In this document: piece by piece, positions 1 through 32,976 of the stretch
How the letters are laid out: the number at the start of each line of letters is the position of its first letter
How positions within the stretch are numbered: position 1 is the first letter of the stretch
NCBI GenBank assembly: GCA_916610825.1
Contig: OU744449.1
Coordinates: forward strand, 27,841,228-27,905,227
Source of the DNA: Haliclystus octoradiatus
Lineage: Eukaryota; Cnidaria; Staurozoa; Stauromedusae; Haliclystidae
DNA length: 64,000 bases
Direction of reading: 5' to 3'
The notes under the pieces: generated by a model
Told to the model about the DNA's origin: nothing
What the model saw: the letters and a program-made list of their open reading frames with translations, nothing else
Database searches by the model: none
Position numbers and translations under genes: made by a program

Positions 1-242
1 TGGCACAGTTTTCAGTCTTCCTTTTTATTAGGCTCTCAAGTGCTATTAAAGCAGAAATTTGAGGGTCTTGATGAAATCAGGCTAGTGATTTATTTTATAG
101 TAACAGTTTTATGATAATGAGAAAATGTATCAACTTCTATTTATTTTAAATATCATATGTTTCAATCATTATTTCCTGTATCAAAAGGAGTCAATCCTGA
201 TTCTGCCTTATGAGTGTTGTATCATCAGTACAGGACCCATCT

Positions 243-492
243 CCTGTCTGCAAAGCATGGCTGAAGTGCCCCTGAGATGAACATTTTTCACGTGATTGCC
301 ACCCTGAAGCTGCAATTTTCATCAAAAATCGGCAGTTAAAAATTAATTTTTAGTCATTTTCTTCATAATTTTTACTGAAATGATGGATTTTGGCGCCCCT
401 GAAGTCAAATTTGATCAATTTCCCCCGTCTGTAACTTTTTAAGGCACTGCCACCCCGAGATCTCGTCGAGATTGCCATTATTTGCAGACAGG
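243..492. mobile_element. 250-bp MITE with 12-bp terminal inverted repeats
   Basis: The ends are perfect inverted repeats, CCTGTCTGCAAA at 243-254 and TTTGCAGACAGG at 481-492. The interior is non-coding and A/T-rich with short CCCCTGA-type blocks. It lies in the Rab26 intron left of the third exon. Similar GACCCA sequence flanks both ends, but a clean target-site duplication could not be defined. Superfamily unknown. Confidence 0.6.
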
Positions 493-520
493 ACCCACCC
501 CCTCACCCCATCTACAGTAC

Positions 521-1240
521 CTGCAGTTTGACTTTTGCACCATCGACCTCAATCGTTTTATTCTGAAGTAGAAAATAAACATTTTAATAGGGATGATCCT
601 TCTCAGCTTGTAACTTATGGATTAGAGACGAATTATTGTTTATATTACGCACCCTAAAATCAATTCCGACAGTTGAAATGAAGCTGCCACTTAAAAAAGC
701 ACCATCTTTGAAACGAATTAGAAGACATGTTTTTCCAACCCCACTATCTCCGACTAGCATCACCTGCAAAAAATAAAATAAAACCGTTAATCAAGACAAT
801 GATACATTTGATTAAGTTTTGTACAAACTAATGCTTTGTTTATTCAATTAAATAGCCAACTATTCTCCACAAGATTTATATATCCCCAGCCCAGTGAAAA
901 CGACAAACAGAACTCGCCAGTTGAGGCAAGGAGCAAAAATGAGCGAATGAAAATTCAACATAATTGTTTTAAAACTATGCGTAACCTTGAATACGAAATA
1001 AGCGGTATAAGGTATGAGAGGATGGAGGTAAAATTTGAGTTTAGTATGATTGTATTTTCTAAAACCGCTAATAAAGGCAGATAATAATGAGTTTGCAAAA
1101 ACAGGAAGAAAATCGTTCAGTCAATACAAGCAAGTGATGTGAATAAACATAAAATACAGCCTGGAACTTACCTTGAAAGCATACGTAAAAGCATTATTCT
1201 TAGCTTTATCAGTGTTACCATTGCTTGCATTGCTCGACAT
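521..1240 (-). CDS. RAB26: Rab26-like small GTPase, N-terminal part (gene runs off left edge)
   Basis: Three coding exons on the minus strand, all phase 0: 1172-1240 (start ATG at 1240), 653-763 and 521-562, giving the first 74 residues. The P-loop GDSGVGKT lies at residues 28-35 and switch I (TVGIDF, with Thr54) follows. The second exon ends at DFR and the third encodes NKTIEVDGAKVKLQ, which leads to the WDTAGQE motif beyond the window. Residues AFKVMLVGDSGVGKTCLL fit Rab26 better than its sister Rab37. Known of the family: GTP-switch proteins on secretory and synaptic vesicles, linking vesicle clusters to autophagy. The long N-terminal extension of vertebrate Rab26 is absent; here it is about 20 residues. 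Splice sites are canonical (CAAG|GTAAGT after exon 1). Switch II, G4/G5 and the C-terminal cysteines are outside the window, so Rab37 is not fully excluded. Confidence 0.87.
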
Positions 1241-2267
1241 GACAACGAAGCGAATATTTTTTCTGCTAAACAACGTCAAATATTACCATTTGTTTTCATG
1301 ATTTTTGAGGCATTGACCTGCCATGTTGAAGCTGCCCCTTTCATACGTCACAGCTATAGATCACAACAACAACAATTTTCACACATTAGATTACTGATGT
1401 GTTCATCAATGACAGGTGTCGTAAAAGCAACTGATTGTGGAGTCTGATAGGTTAAATCTATTATTCATAAGCCAATCACAAACAAGACTATTAGCATGGA
1501 AAGGGGCGGAAGTATTCATCATTCCATAAAACATCATTTGTTGTCTTGGATACAATTCATCATACAATGTAAAGTTTTTTGTGAACACAAATTTTACCAC
1601 ATCATTTGCAAATTGTATCATGTTGTGTGTCTCACAGTATATTTACATATGCACCATGTTAAACATTGTGCAAATAAATTAACAATCATTTTCATAAATG
1701 TCAACAGCATTTGAAAAGTAAGGATGACAGACAGCTGTAATATTAAAATTTAATACGCTGTGACCGACAATTGTAAATTGTAAGTTTGTAACAACGGTTT
1801 TTGTACCGATGAAATTTAACAAATCAGCAGGCTGTGATCAAAGTGTTGCGTTTTCTTTGAACTACATGCATGCTCATGGACATGACGCTCAGTGTGACTG
1901 CAGATTCTGTAAAAATTATACTAATTATAAAAATCAACTTCGAAACATGATATACTTTCGGAGTTGATACTTATCCGTCCGGATCTCAAAACCGTCTTTA
2001 AGATGTTCTCTTTTTCACGATCAACAGTAAAAAGAGGCTAATTTCTGCAGGTCATAAAGTCATAGTCTAGCAAACAAACTTAAAGATTTGAAGATTTACA
2101 AATTTGGATACACAAAGATATTTATCAATACCAGTTCACGGTTTTAATGAAGAAACAGAGGAATACATATAGTATATAATTCAAACACCGATATAATAAA
2201 ATGCCGTAGTATTTTGTATCTTACACCATCCTCGAGTTCAATCTATTGAGAAAGAGATTGCTTCAAG
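1241..2267. other. Divergent intergenic region between Rab26 (-) and oligopeptidase (+)
   Basis: The two genes start head to head about 1 kb apart, so this stretch should hold both promoters and 5'UTRs. No gene-like ORF, RNA gene or clear core promoter motif was recognised. Confidence 0.5.
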
Positions 2268-23027
<20,760 letters not shown>

Positions 23028-23045
23028 AGTTATGATAAACATCAT

Positions 23046-23051
23046 AATAAA
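23046..23051 (+). promoter_or_regulatory. Poly(A) signal of the oligopeptidase gene
   Basis: AATAAA lies 18 bases after the TAA stop that ends at 23027. That gives a very short 3'UTR, unless a distal signal is used. Confidence 0.5.
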
Positions 23052-24368
23052 GATTAAGAACAGCCAGCCATCAGGACTAGCGTCATTGGGCAATGTTGAA
23101 TTTGATTTAATCAAAACAATGAGATATGTACATTACTTAAGAAGAGTAAATATCTTTAACAGATGATACGTCGCAAATATAGTTTGAATGATTTACCATC
23201 TTATGAAATCTTATGAAAAGTTCATGGACTGTTTAAGTGTTTATAAGGTGTTCATGAACAGTTCATGGGAAATGTGCACTTTAACGTTCATGAACTGTTT
23301 TCGCAGGGGATAGCTTTTGCATGTGATGTTGCAAACAATGGACATTAAAAATTATTTAAAGATGTTAGTATACGCCTCTTGAAACCCAATATTTTAAAAC
23401 ATATTAGAAAGTACAGTATCTGCTTTTATGAATTGAATTAAAACTGCAATTATACAAATTACAACTGTAAAATTTGAAATTAGAAATATTTTCTATTTAT
23501 AATTTGTGCAAACTTTTATGATATAAATATATTTTCATCATTTGTTATTATGCAAACATAAATTATTTCCAAATCAAATCAAATCATATTGTCTTGTCTT
23601 TAAATGTCTATCCCTCCCCTAATTAACCTCTTTTTCATTTTCGATCCAATTCTCACATGTAAACAGAATTTTAGCATTTTATTTCATGATGGCGTTTTTT
23701 GGTTGCTCTCCGAATCGGATTCTCCTTTTGAAATTTGAGGTATTTTAATCTTCTTATTAAACTGAAGATATAATCTGCAATTATCATATATAGATGCTAT
23801 TATTGGAATTTAGTATTCTGTTTACAAAACAAGGATGATGTGAACTGTAAACCGAAACATGATAGACTTCTTTTGTCTTGTCTACGAAGGTTTATTTAGC
23901 GTGCTACGTCCCGCGCTTTTCCCGCTTCATTGTTGAACTTCCTGGAAATGTAAATTCCTTATAAGATGGTTATCTCGTAAGCAAACAAACTAAATAGGCA
24001 TCATTAATAATATCGAGTTAGTAATGAATTTCCATACATTGCAGCTTAGCCACTGGCGCGAGCTGTCCATGTTCCACTTGACTGGCAACTCTGCAAGTGG
24101 CAACTTAAGAAAATATTCTATTCATTATCTGAACAACATAAAGCGAGTAAGAATCTGTCTGAGAAACGTCACGTGATCTTCATGCGTTTGGAATGATTAA
24201 TTAATCAATACATAAATAAGGACTTTGGAGATTGTTTTAGCTGTAGTCTCCTGTTGTAAGTTCAAAATGTTTCCTTAAACTTCCATCAATTCTTACTATT
24301 AATTCTTACTGTATTTTCTCTTATTTTTAATGATATCTATTTCATATTCTAAATAAATGTAATCTTGA

Positions 24369-24432
24369 GGCCCCGCGAAGCAAGGGGCGCAGCCCCGAGC
24401 TCAGGCAAGGGGCCGCGAAGCGGCCCCGACAG
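24369..24432. repeat. GC-rich hairpin cluster in AT-rich DNA
   Basis: Contains GGGGCGCAGCCCC and GGGGCCGCGAAGCGGCCCC, two perfect stem-loops, plus CCCCGCGAAGCAAGGGG. The composition contrasts sharply with the flanks. Confidence 0.6.
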
Positions 24433-25556
24433 CCAGCTCAGATCCGCGCATACGGAGTCAAAATTCAACCAAGGATACTGGAGACCCAAATTTCAGCCGA
24501 TAGTTTCTCCTGCGCGCTTTACAAAGATGGTGTCTGTGTCGCAAGAATGTTCCACTAGTTATTAGCATCGTGGTTCTGTTTTTATCAAGATCGATGATGT
24601 ATTTTATTTTATATGAATTTTTAAACTTTTCCTTTTCTGTGATACCCTTTGTTCTACTCTTTTGTCTTTCACAGTTTTTTACAGTCACGTGGTCTTGCGA
24701 TTTTGTCCGCTCGATGGTGTGTTGTGCTTCCGGGCACGTAGTTCTAACGCTGTCACGTTTACACATGGTTGTTAATTGTTACCCTCATTGTTGTTGCTTG
24801 CTGATTGCACCTATTGTTGTTTTTTATTCACTATGTTATGCTCTGTTAAATTCGTCAAGTTTAATCATTTTATGCACAAGGAAGTAGTGCTTTCTATCAA
24901 CATTGGACGAGATTGTTTCTGCCTAAGTATGGAATCATTCTGTTAGGCTGATAGTGATTTTTTGCACTGAAAGGCGGTTATGAGGAAATGGGCTTTAAAC
25001 TAGAGAGTTGTGCCTACTGGACTACATGTTTGACACCAACTATTGACTGTAAAATACTTTCTGGGGTTCAAATAGCTTCCTGGCGGATGGGGAAAGATCT
25101 CTGCTGTTTGTTTCTTTCTTTGCGTTTGTTTAATTCAACGTTAATTTTATTCTTGACAATCCTGTTTAAAGCCTCCCTGAAAAGACCAAAATTCTATGGG
25201 GTGGTGGGGCTGATAAGATTGGGAACACTGATATCGCCAGGTAGCATTCCAGAGAGCGTGTGCTCTGCATCAATAAATACATAAATACATCGTGATCAAT
25301 TCAATCAAGCTATCAGGTCAACCCAGTCTATGAACAGTTATTTTACTAAATACTTATCAGGTTATAACTTTGTGGGCATATCGCTGTGTGACATTCTTAT
25401 AATGAAGTTACTTTACTGGTTTTTCCGTACGCAAACACAAACGTAATTGAAAAAATGGCATTTAAACGAAGTTTTTCATCAAATAAAGTTGTTTAATCGT
25501 GTTGAATAGAGAGATATGCTTCGGAACTGGACTATGGATTATGAGAGTATCCTATG

Positions 25557-25580
25557 GAAGGACCCGTGAGGGTCCTTCCA
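25557..25580. other. Perfect 10-bp hairpin
   Basis: GGAAGGACCC, loop GTGA, then GGGTCCTTCC. Stands alone in non-coding DNA 330 bp upstream of the DENND3 start. Confidence 0.6.
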
Positions 25581-25859
25581 CACAACTATATCCCTGCTAC
25601 TGGACCAGTTGTCGGATTAAAGTGATGATCAATGTTTATCTCATTGAGAATCACAGTTATGTGTACACACTGTCACACACATAACAGACTACAGCTAATT
25701 TGTCATTTGTGTGACATTTTCAATATCATAATTAGTGCGGCTGGATTTAGTTGAACACTTATAGAAAACTATAGTAAAGGCATGTTGAAATTCTTGTCAT
25801 TTATTCCTACAACAACATTAATTCAAATTATCTACTTTTTCCAGGTTATCTTCCTGGCA

Positions 25860-25892
25860 ATGGCCTCCATGTGATGCCTCATAGATTGACTT
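25860..25892 (+). promoter_or_regulatory. Two upstream ORFs before the DENND3 start
   Basis: ATG GCC TCC ATG TGA and then ATGCCTCATAGATTGACTTAA lie between the candidate 5'UTR acceptor (TTCCAG at 25844) and the start codon at 25909. They could dampen translation if this leader is transcribed. Confidence 0.35.
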
Positions 25893-25908
25893 AACAATCC
25901 CATCATAG

Positions 25909-28900
25909 ATGGAGAACCAACTTGTCAATGCATGCGTTGTCATTGGTGTTGATCAGAACACTGGTCTTCTACCTCCGATTAATTCTGAACGATTGTTAAA
26001 TGACAACTCCGATGGTGTGACAGATGGGTTAATATTTACACGTGAACATCAGCTACATGTTCTTGGTGTATTTAATGAAAAGAAAGCATCATTTCCTTCA
26101 GCAATACATCAAATAAACGGTTTGTTATTTAAATTTAGCTTGCTTCTAATATAATAATCGTCAATATTTGTTATAACATAGTAACTCCGATAGAGCAGTC
26201 AATACTTCTCTTGCCATTTTCTTAATGTTTTTTTCGACTCCCGTTGAGAAGAACAGACAGCTATCTCTTAAACATAACACATGGTTATTTTAATGGTATT
26301 CAAATATCTCATCCTGTCAGAAACAGAAGTTAACAAGTTTCATAGTCTTAAATATTGTTATTTACAATTATAAAATTTTCACAAAAATATCAAGGATATT
26401 AAAAATCCGTTCCGAATACATCCTTGAAATATCCGGTTCAACCCGAAAATATGAAATCCAATTGATCTGAATCTGAAAAAGATCCGGTCGGGTCGGATCA
26501 GACTCATATTCACAGACGTCTACTTCATACTATTGAGTTTAACGTGTATGAAGTATTGAATTAAACCATATCAATGAAAAGACCAAATCCCAATTCTATA
26601 ATGAAACTCCAGTTAATGCAATGTCTTGAAGCAGATGTCTGAGCTATAAAAAGTAATTTGCACACCTTAGGTAGGGTAATTCTTTACTTAGGTATAGCCT
26701 AACTATCAGCTCTCTTCTTTTAGGTAATGGTTTCTATGACGATAAAAATGTTTCCTGTCCACTTGCTGAAGAATCTAAAAAGGAATCATTCAATCGAAGT
26801 CGCTCGCTAGCTCCTTTATCAAATTTTGCTGCAGGTCCTCTTACAGCTGAGGTATTAGCAGGTCTACCGACATTCTGTATGCCACGTGGTGGATATGTGC
26901 ATGCAATTCGACCACAACCTTACACGCATCATTTAGTATTAACTGATATTGATGGTAATCGATCGTATGCCACTTGTCTCGTAGCATACCGTGCATTTTT
27001 GGCATTACCAACAGCGAAAAATCGACGTGGCATTGTCAATTTAATTCCTGCTTTTGATAAAGTTGATAACGATGATCCTTTCTCTGAAGAACCGCATTGT
27101 ATTTACGCTCCAATTCTTGTTTGCATAAGTTCTGGATATCCTTATTGTTCACTTCTGCGCGATTGTTTATCTCCACTTACAACCTTATTACAGTATTCAG
27201 ATGATTTGTGGCCACACATTTTAAAATTTTCTTCTCATATTATGAGTATTCCTGTTCCACCTCCTGGCCCACTTTCGATTGAATTCAATTTGTTTAACGC
27301 CACACATATCATATATCCTTCAGACGAAGTTGGAAAACATGTCGTTGATACTGATCTTCATATACCATTATTACTATTATCGCTCGATAATATCATTGAT
27401 ATAATGGCAAGCATATTAACTCAACAACGAATAATCTTCCTAGGAAGTGATTATGGTATAATAACAATTTTCATTGAAACATTATTTGCATATATAAAAC
27501 CATTTGCATGGCGTCTTACGTATGTTCCTGTTTTACCCGTTTGTTTGTCTGATCTTATCGAAGCGCCTGGTCCTTTCATAATGGGATGTCATAGTTCTAT
27601 ACAATTGCAAGTGAAACAAGTACGTAATATGGACGAAGTGCCAGGCATTGTTGTTGTCGACTTGGATAAAGGGAAAGTTGATTTTGATCCTAAATCACCC
27701 ATCGCAAGGATTCCAGATTGGGTTGTGCAAGGCTTCAAAATTAGACTAAAGAAATTAAATTTTCAATTTGATTTACATTCTGTCTGTAACGTTGGATTCT
27801 CTACAATTACGGAATATAAATCACAACGTGAAATCTTTCAACGTAATGTAGATCAAACAATCAAAGCTGCCTGTGTCGATGTAATGGTTTCATTATTTGG
27901 TGATGTTATGTCGTATATGCGATTCGGAGAGATCTTTTTCGATAAAGATGCATACCTTCAAACACGATTACCCCAGGAAAAGACGTTCTATGAGGCAGTT
28001 TGTGCATCAGATTCATTTGAAAGATTTATAGAAGAAAGACTGCATAATCCACAGAAGAGAGATGTGTTTGCTGTCTTATCAGAAAGACTAGGTTCAAAGA
28101 AATCAAGCAGTCGCTCACGCAGTTCTTCATCAGTCACAAAATTAAGTAAAGTTTCATCTTTTGCAACAATGACACTTTTCAGTCCACCGGATACAACATT
28201 GAAAATTCCTGATCTACCAAATGAAGGCCTTCATACAGGTAATTATTATCAGACATTACGCAATACTCTTGATGAATGCGTTAGAGTGATGGACTCAAGA
28301 TCAGTCTCACTCAGAGCATCCTATTTGTATTTACGTGGCATGGTTGAAGTAGCTTGTGACGAACCTATCCGTGCTCTACAAGACTTCCATCGGCTACATG
28401 CTGCAAGCCAAGAACTTGTGCCGAAGGATTATGTTTCAAAAATAATGTCGGTGTTGGATCCAGAAACAAAGGAGAAATTGGAGAAGCAAGAATTCTACGC
28501 TTCAATGAGTGCCTTCCGTCTCCATGCAAAACGAAGCGAAGAAAATCGTGTCTTAGGTCCCAAACGAAAAGTTCCTTCAGCCTCGTTGCCAATGGAGTCA
28601 TTTGTACAACGTGTTCGGACTCTTCAAATAGCAACGACAGATCATACAGCAGAAACATTATTTTATATACTTGCTCACAGTGCAAGACCAAAAGTAGTTC
28701 GTGCAGATCAGTTTCTATCTTTATATAACACTTTAGCTGAAAAAGAAAATGAAGCAAATCGTTATGAAACGCCTGGATTAAAATTAAGCTTACATGATAC
28801 TCCATTAAAGATATCGTCAATGATAAGTACTTCATTAGGAATGGGACGCTTGATTCTTAGCTATCACGAGTTGAGATTTGCTGCCGAAGGCGTCACAGAA

Positions 28901-31900
28901 ACCATATCAATCATCAAGCTATTAGATATCAAAGAAATCATAAAATTTCAACATTATCTTGTCTTTCTTCCTGGTGTTCCTGCTCTGCGCATTGTCAATA
29001 AAGGTATGTTAGCTAACGCATATAGGTATTAAGAGGGAACAACTGAACAGTGGGATAAATTACTCAAATGTAACTCTCTTGTGACCATGAGTAAATCCTG
29101 GGACCCTAGAAAGCTCATAAAACATATTCAGAAGAAAATTTTATATTTCTCTTATTTATTGTTTAAACCTCAACAAAAATCCAATAGAGAAAAGTTGAAA
29201 ATGTTCCCTGATTCCGGACGACACATTTTTCTGTGAGGCAATGCTTATAGTAGGCCTTCTATAAATATGATACAAATTCAAGTCACATAAATACTTCTTG
29301 GTTTTTTCTATGTTTAGTATCATCATCCTTTACTCAGAAAACCTGATAAGCTACAAGTTTTATCACAGGACTGATAGTATGACTTTATGCTGACTCTTTC
29401 TAATAAAAGGCGTATATATCGTCTTCATTGTCAAACAATTCTCATGAGCTCATGAACATGAAATTTCCTATTGTTCACAGACTTTTCACATACAGTTCAT
29501 GAACACTTGAACAGTCCATGTAATGCTCATTAATTGTTTATGAGATATTGACAATTTGACATTCACGAACTGGTTCATGAACTCATAAACTTTATGACAG
29601 AGGCTGGATCTTACATTCCTTTATATTTTTACTATTACATTCAACCCTATTATAATGGTCACATCTGTACAGCAGCCACCGGTCTATAATGGTCACCACC
29701 TTAGTAATGTCTAAAATATATCAACCCTGTATATGAAGGCGACCTGCATATAGTGGTCAATTTATCAACATCTCATAGCTGGCTGCTATATCCGGTTTCA
29801 CTGATACATCATTTTGCTACAGCAGTGATATTTTCATTTTTTTTTAGTCGGTCAGATGATAGGTTACTAATATTGTAATTGCCAAATTGTTGAGTACACA
29901 TCTTCTTAATTGTTATGAATTTCAATTCAACACATTGTAAATACATTATACATGATGTATCCTGTTTTTTCTCTTAGATCGTAAAGTTGAGTCATTTTTT
30001 GCATGTTTGAAGACTGACCGGGACCTCTGGGTTTTGTTATTAAATGAGATGTCGAGTGGTCAGGAGCTAGCGCATCTGTTAAAAGATCCAAAAATAATTG
30101 AGCATGCTGCAAATAACACTATTTTAACGGATGTACTGTTCTCTATGAATCTACCAACCGAAGCTCTTTGTTTCAATTATAAACATCAAAATGCTGAATT
30201 AGAAACACTATCTCCTCAAACTAGAGATGCCTTGGTCAGACGTATTGATCCATGCGGGAGAGAAGCAAAGCGTTCAACTGTGATGACGATTTTATATTTA
30301 CCAAAGAAGAGCAGAAGTGAAAATGCTACGTTATGGTGCGGAATGGCATCAGGGGCAATAATGGTATACGAAACAGATAGTTGGACATGTATCTCTGAGT
30401 TAAGGTAACTTTAATTATCATTTATCATATGTTTCTAACCTCAGTTAGGTTTGACAACTTGGGCTGGTTAAATGAATCTCATATGCAGAACACAAACAGT
30501 TCATCATTCTTTAAATATTCTTGTCAGGCTTTTGAAGCAGATTTCAGATTTCCGTCCTTGATAAATGAATGTTTGCTTCGACCACATAGTTGCACTTGTA
30601 CAATACTAGCAATGGGTTTCCCGCATGGCTGGTTGATCTACAGAAATTGAGCAATGATGATATTCTCGAATTCCATGATGCATTGCCGTGCTTCTCGTAA
30701 TCGAATAGGGGAACCCCTTCTTTTGATTGTTTGCAGTCGGGGGCGGCAAAAGAAAGCTATGGAAAAAATGTGATTTGTTTCACTACAAAAAAAGATAACT
30801 GAAAATAGAAACAAAACTTCTACTTTCTTCTGGTTTAAAAATCAGCAGATCTGATGATACTGTATACAAAATATTTGTTTGAAAAATGACAAATTGATGG
30901 ATGAATATACTGTTTTTGAGGTGGAACAGTTGACAGGGTTGTAGGCCTATATGATTGTAGGCCTATGTAGTTGTTATGAGTCAAAAGTAGACCGAAGGGA
31001 ATCTAAAATTCTGAGCCACCAATTGAGTTTTAGTTAATCCAATACCTAGATCTAGGCTGTACATGCAATTAAATCGTCTTGACTCTTACCCTTAATTTCT
31101 TCAGATGGTGTTCATTTTGCTCCTTCCTCCCTCTAATCAAACATGGTAGATTCTACTCTTTAAAATTATATTTGTATCTGTGAGCAGCACTTCTGATTGA
31201 TTACTTTTATATTGTTTTAGGTACGCAAAGAATCGTATCAGCCGTTTGCTTGCTGTTGGTAACGGACATGTATGGGCTGGCTCATATGATACAATGATCT
31301 ATGTAATTAGCACTGACCGTCGAAAGGCAGAACAGCAATTACAAAATCACAAAGATTTTATTTCAGATTTAGTAATTACAAATGTATGTCATCAGGATGA
31401 TTGTAAATTAGAGAAAGATGAACTGCAATGTAAACATGGCGAAATAGTTTATAGTGCAAGCGTTAATGGACAGATAACGGAATGGGATTCGCAAGCATTG
31501 GAAGCTTTACGTACTATCCAACTTGAAAAGGTTTATACTTTACGTAAATTATTACTTGTTAACGAAGAACTTTGGTGTGTTACAAGCGATGCTATAATCG
31601 TGGTTGATCTTAAATCTGGAAAACAACTTAGTAAAAAACTACGTATTTTAAATGCAGATGGCTTGCCTATAGCAATTGAAAGTGCGTTGTATATACCAAG
31701 TCAACAATGTGTATGGAGTAGCTGTAGTACTAAAGGACAAATTGCAATTTGGGATATTGAAACGAGAAAGCATGAAATGCAGGCTATATCAGATAACGCT
31801 GTATTTACAGTCATGATGTATGTGTCTGGGTCAGTTTGGGCAGGGGACGAAGAGGGGAGGCTGATAACCATTGATGTTGTTCATTTTATGCCAATCAGAG

Positions 31901-32112
31901 AGTTGCACGCTCACACTGATTGTATTTCATGTATATGTCAAACTGACGAAGGTCACGTCGTTACTGGATCGGGTTCTGGTGAAGGGAAACTGTGTGTTTG
32001 GAATTCGATTAGGAGAAATAGAGTTGATAGTGCTAGATCATTGGGGTTTGAAGTTGTTGATGGTCGTAGGGTTTTTGGTAAACGAGTCGATTCAATAGAC
32101 CATCACGAATAA
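25909..32112 (+). CDS. DENND3: DENND3-like Rab guanine-nucleotide exchange factor
   Basis: Four exons: 25909-26119, 26724-29003, 29978-30404, 31221-32112. Phases join to 1,269 residues, close to human DENND3 (about 1,200). Exons 1-2 hold the tripartite DENN module (about residues 40-530, with LAGLPTFCMPRGG, a YRAFLALP core and the dDENN stretch FKIRLKKLNFQF...ACVDVMVSLFGDV). A Ser-rich linker follows near residue 535 (KKSSSRSRSSSS); in mammals the linker carries ULK1 phosphorylation sites. Then comes an alpha-helical region and a PH-like segment at about 776-830 (GRLILSYHELRFAAEGVTE), which fits the PHenn domain. Exons 3-4 encode C-terminal WD40 repeats (LWCGMASGAIMVYETDSW, HVWAGSYDTMIYV, SGSGEGKLCVWNS). 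Family role: Rab12 activation on endosomes and in autophagy. Two short upstream ORFs precede the ATG. The last 26 codons, the stop and the start of the 3'UTR form unit 1 of a tandem repeat. Confidence 0.93.
29638..29803. mobile_element. CAGTGAAACCTG MITE, inverted copy
   Basis: Reverse orientation relative to the copy at 15240: starts after TA with CATTCAACCCTATTATAATG and ends GGTTTCACTG followed by ATA. Lies in DENND3 intron 2. Confidence 0.55.
30607..30925 (+). repeat. Dispersed repeat, second copy
   Basis: Shares five ordered blocks with 18957-19190, beginning ACTAGCAATGGGTTTCCC and ending AATTGATGGATGAATATACT. It has a longer middle. Lies in DENND3 intron 3. Confidence 0.55.
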
Positions 32113-32425
32113 TACTAACTTGGATAGGGATAAAATAATTTTATTAATGGATAAATGTTAGATCTTTGGGGTTTGAAGTGTTGGTGGTTATAGCGTTTTG
32201 ATAAACTATTTGATTCAATAGACTATTGTGAATAATACTAACTTGGATAGGGATAAAATAATTTTATTAATGCATGAATGTTAGATCTTTGGGGTTTGAT
32301 TTGTTGGTCGTTATAGCGTTTTGTTAAACTATTTGGTTCAATAGACTATTGTGAATAATACTAACTTGGTTAGGATAAAATAATTGAATGGGTAAATATT
32401 AGATCTGTGGAGTTTAAAGTTTATT
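32033..32425 (+). repeat. ~120-bp tandem repeat of the DENND3 stop codon and 3'UTR start
   Basis: AGATC...TGGGGTTTGA recurs at 32035, 32160, 32283 and 32401 (periods 125, 123, 118). Unit 1 is coding and ends at the TAA of 32110-32112. Units 2-4 repeat the coding stretch with substitutions and lie in the 3'UTR; unit 4 is partial. Confidence 0.9.
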
Positions 32426-32976
32426 AATGGTTTAATTATTATTATTATTATTATATGCTTACTGATTGAACGAACATAAACGACTACTCAAATACTTTAA
32501 TTAATATAAATGATTACTATGAAACAATTAAAGATTATATTGTAGATATTTTACGTTATTGTAAAATAATTTCTTATTTGTAATTCTTGTTATTAGTTTT
32601 GCAATATTAAAAGTTTTTAGTTTTTATGTAAGTAGGTTACTAATCAATTAATTAATGATATGATTATTGATTAGGAAAATATTATGAAATCAATTAGAAG
32701 CTATCAATACCTCATTTCATTTAGCTATATTCTATTACTGACAGTATACACCCTAACCTGTTGGCAGACTCACTGTCAGGTCAAAATATTAACTTTGTAG
32801 AACATTAGAACAGTAGAACTCTATTTTCGTTGGTTAATATTTTGTACGATTATTCTATCAATCAATCAGTTTTTGATTTCGGTTTTTTGAACTGAGTGCA
32901 CTGAATTATCCAAAATGGCACTTCTTCAAGCCAATCAGAATTGAGTAATCTTTTCATGTGTATTATTAGGCCGAAA
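32426..32976. other. Non-coding stretch after DENND3
   Basis: A/T-rich DNA with short ATT runs. No gene or named repeat recognised; probably DENND3 3'UTR and spacer. Confidence 0.4.

Larger units (their letters stand above)
23028..25908. other. Intergenic region between oligopeptidase and DENND3
   Basis: No recognisable gene. It contains a TTCATGAA-family fragment (23197-23309), a GC-rich hairpin block (24369-24432), assorted open frames without family resemblance (for example 24570-24887 and 24988-25284), and a short perfect hairpin (25557-25580). A possible DENND3 5'UTR acceptor lies at 25844. Confidence 0.5.

Noticed and set aside
28365-28835. 156-codon minus frame inside DENND3 exon 2
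   Set aside because: Antisense shadow of a clearly conserved coding exon.
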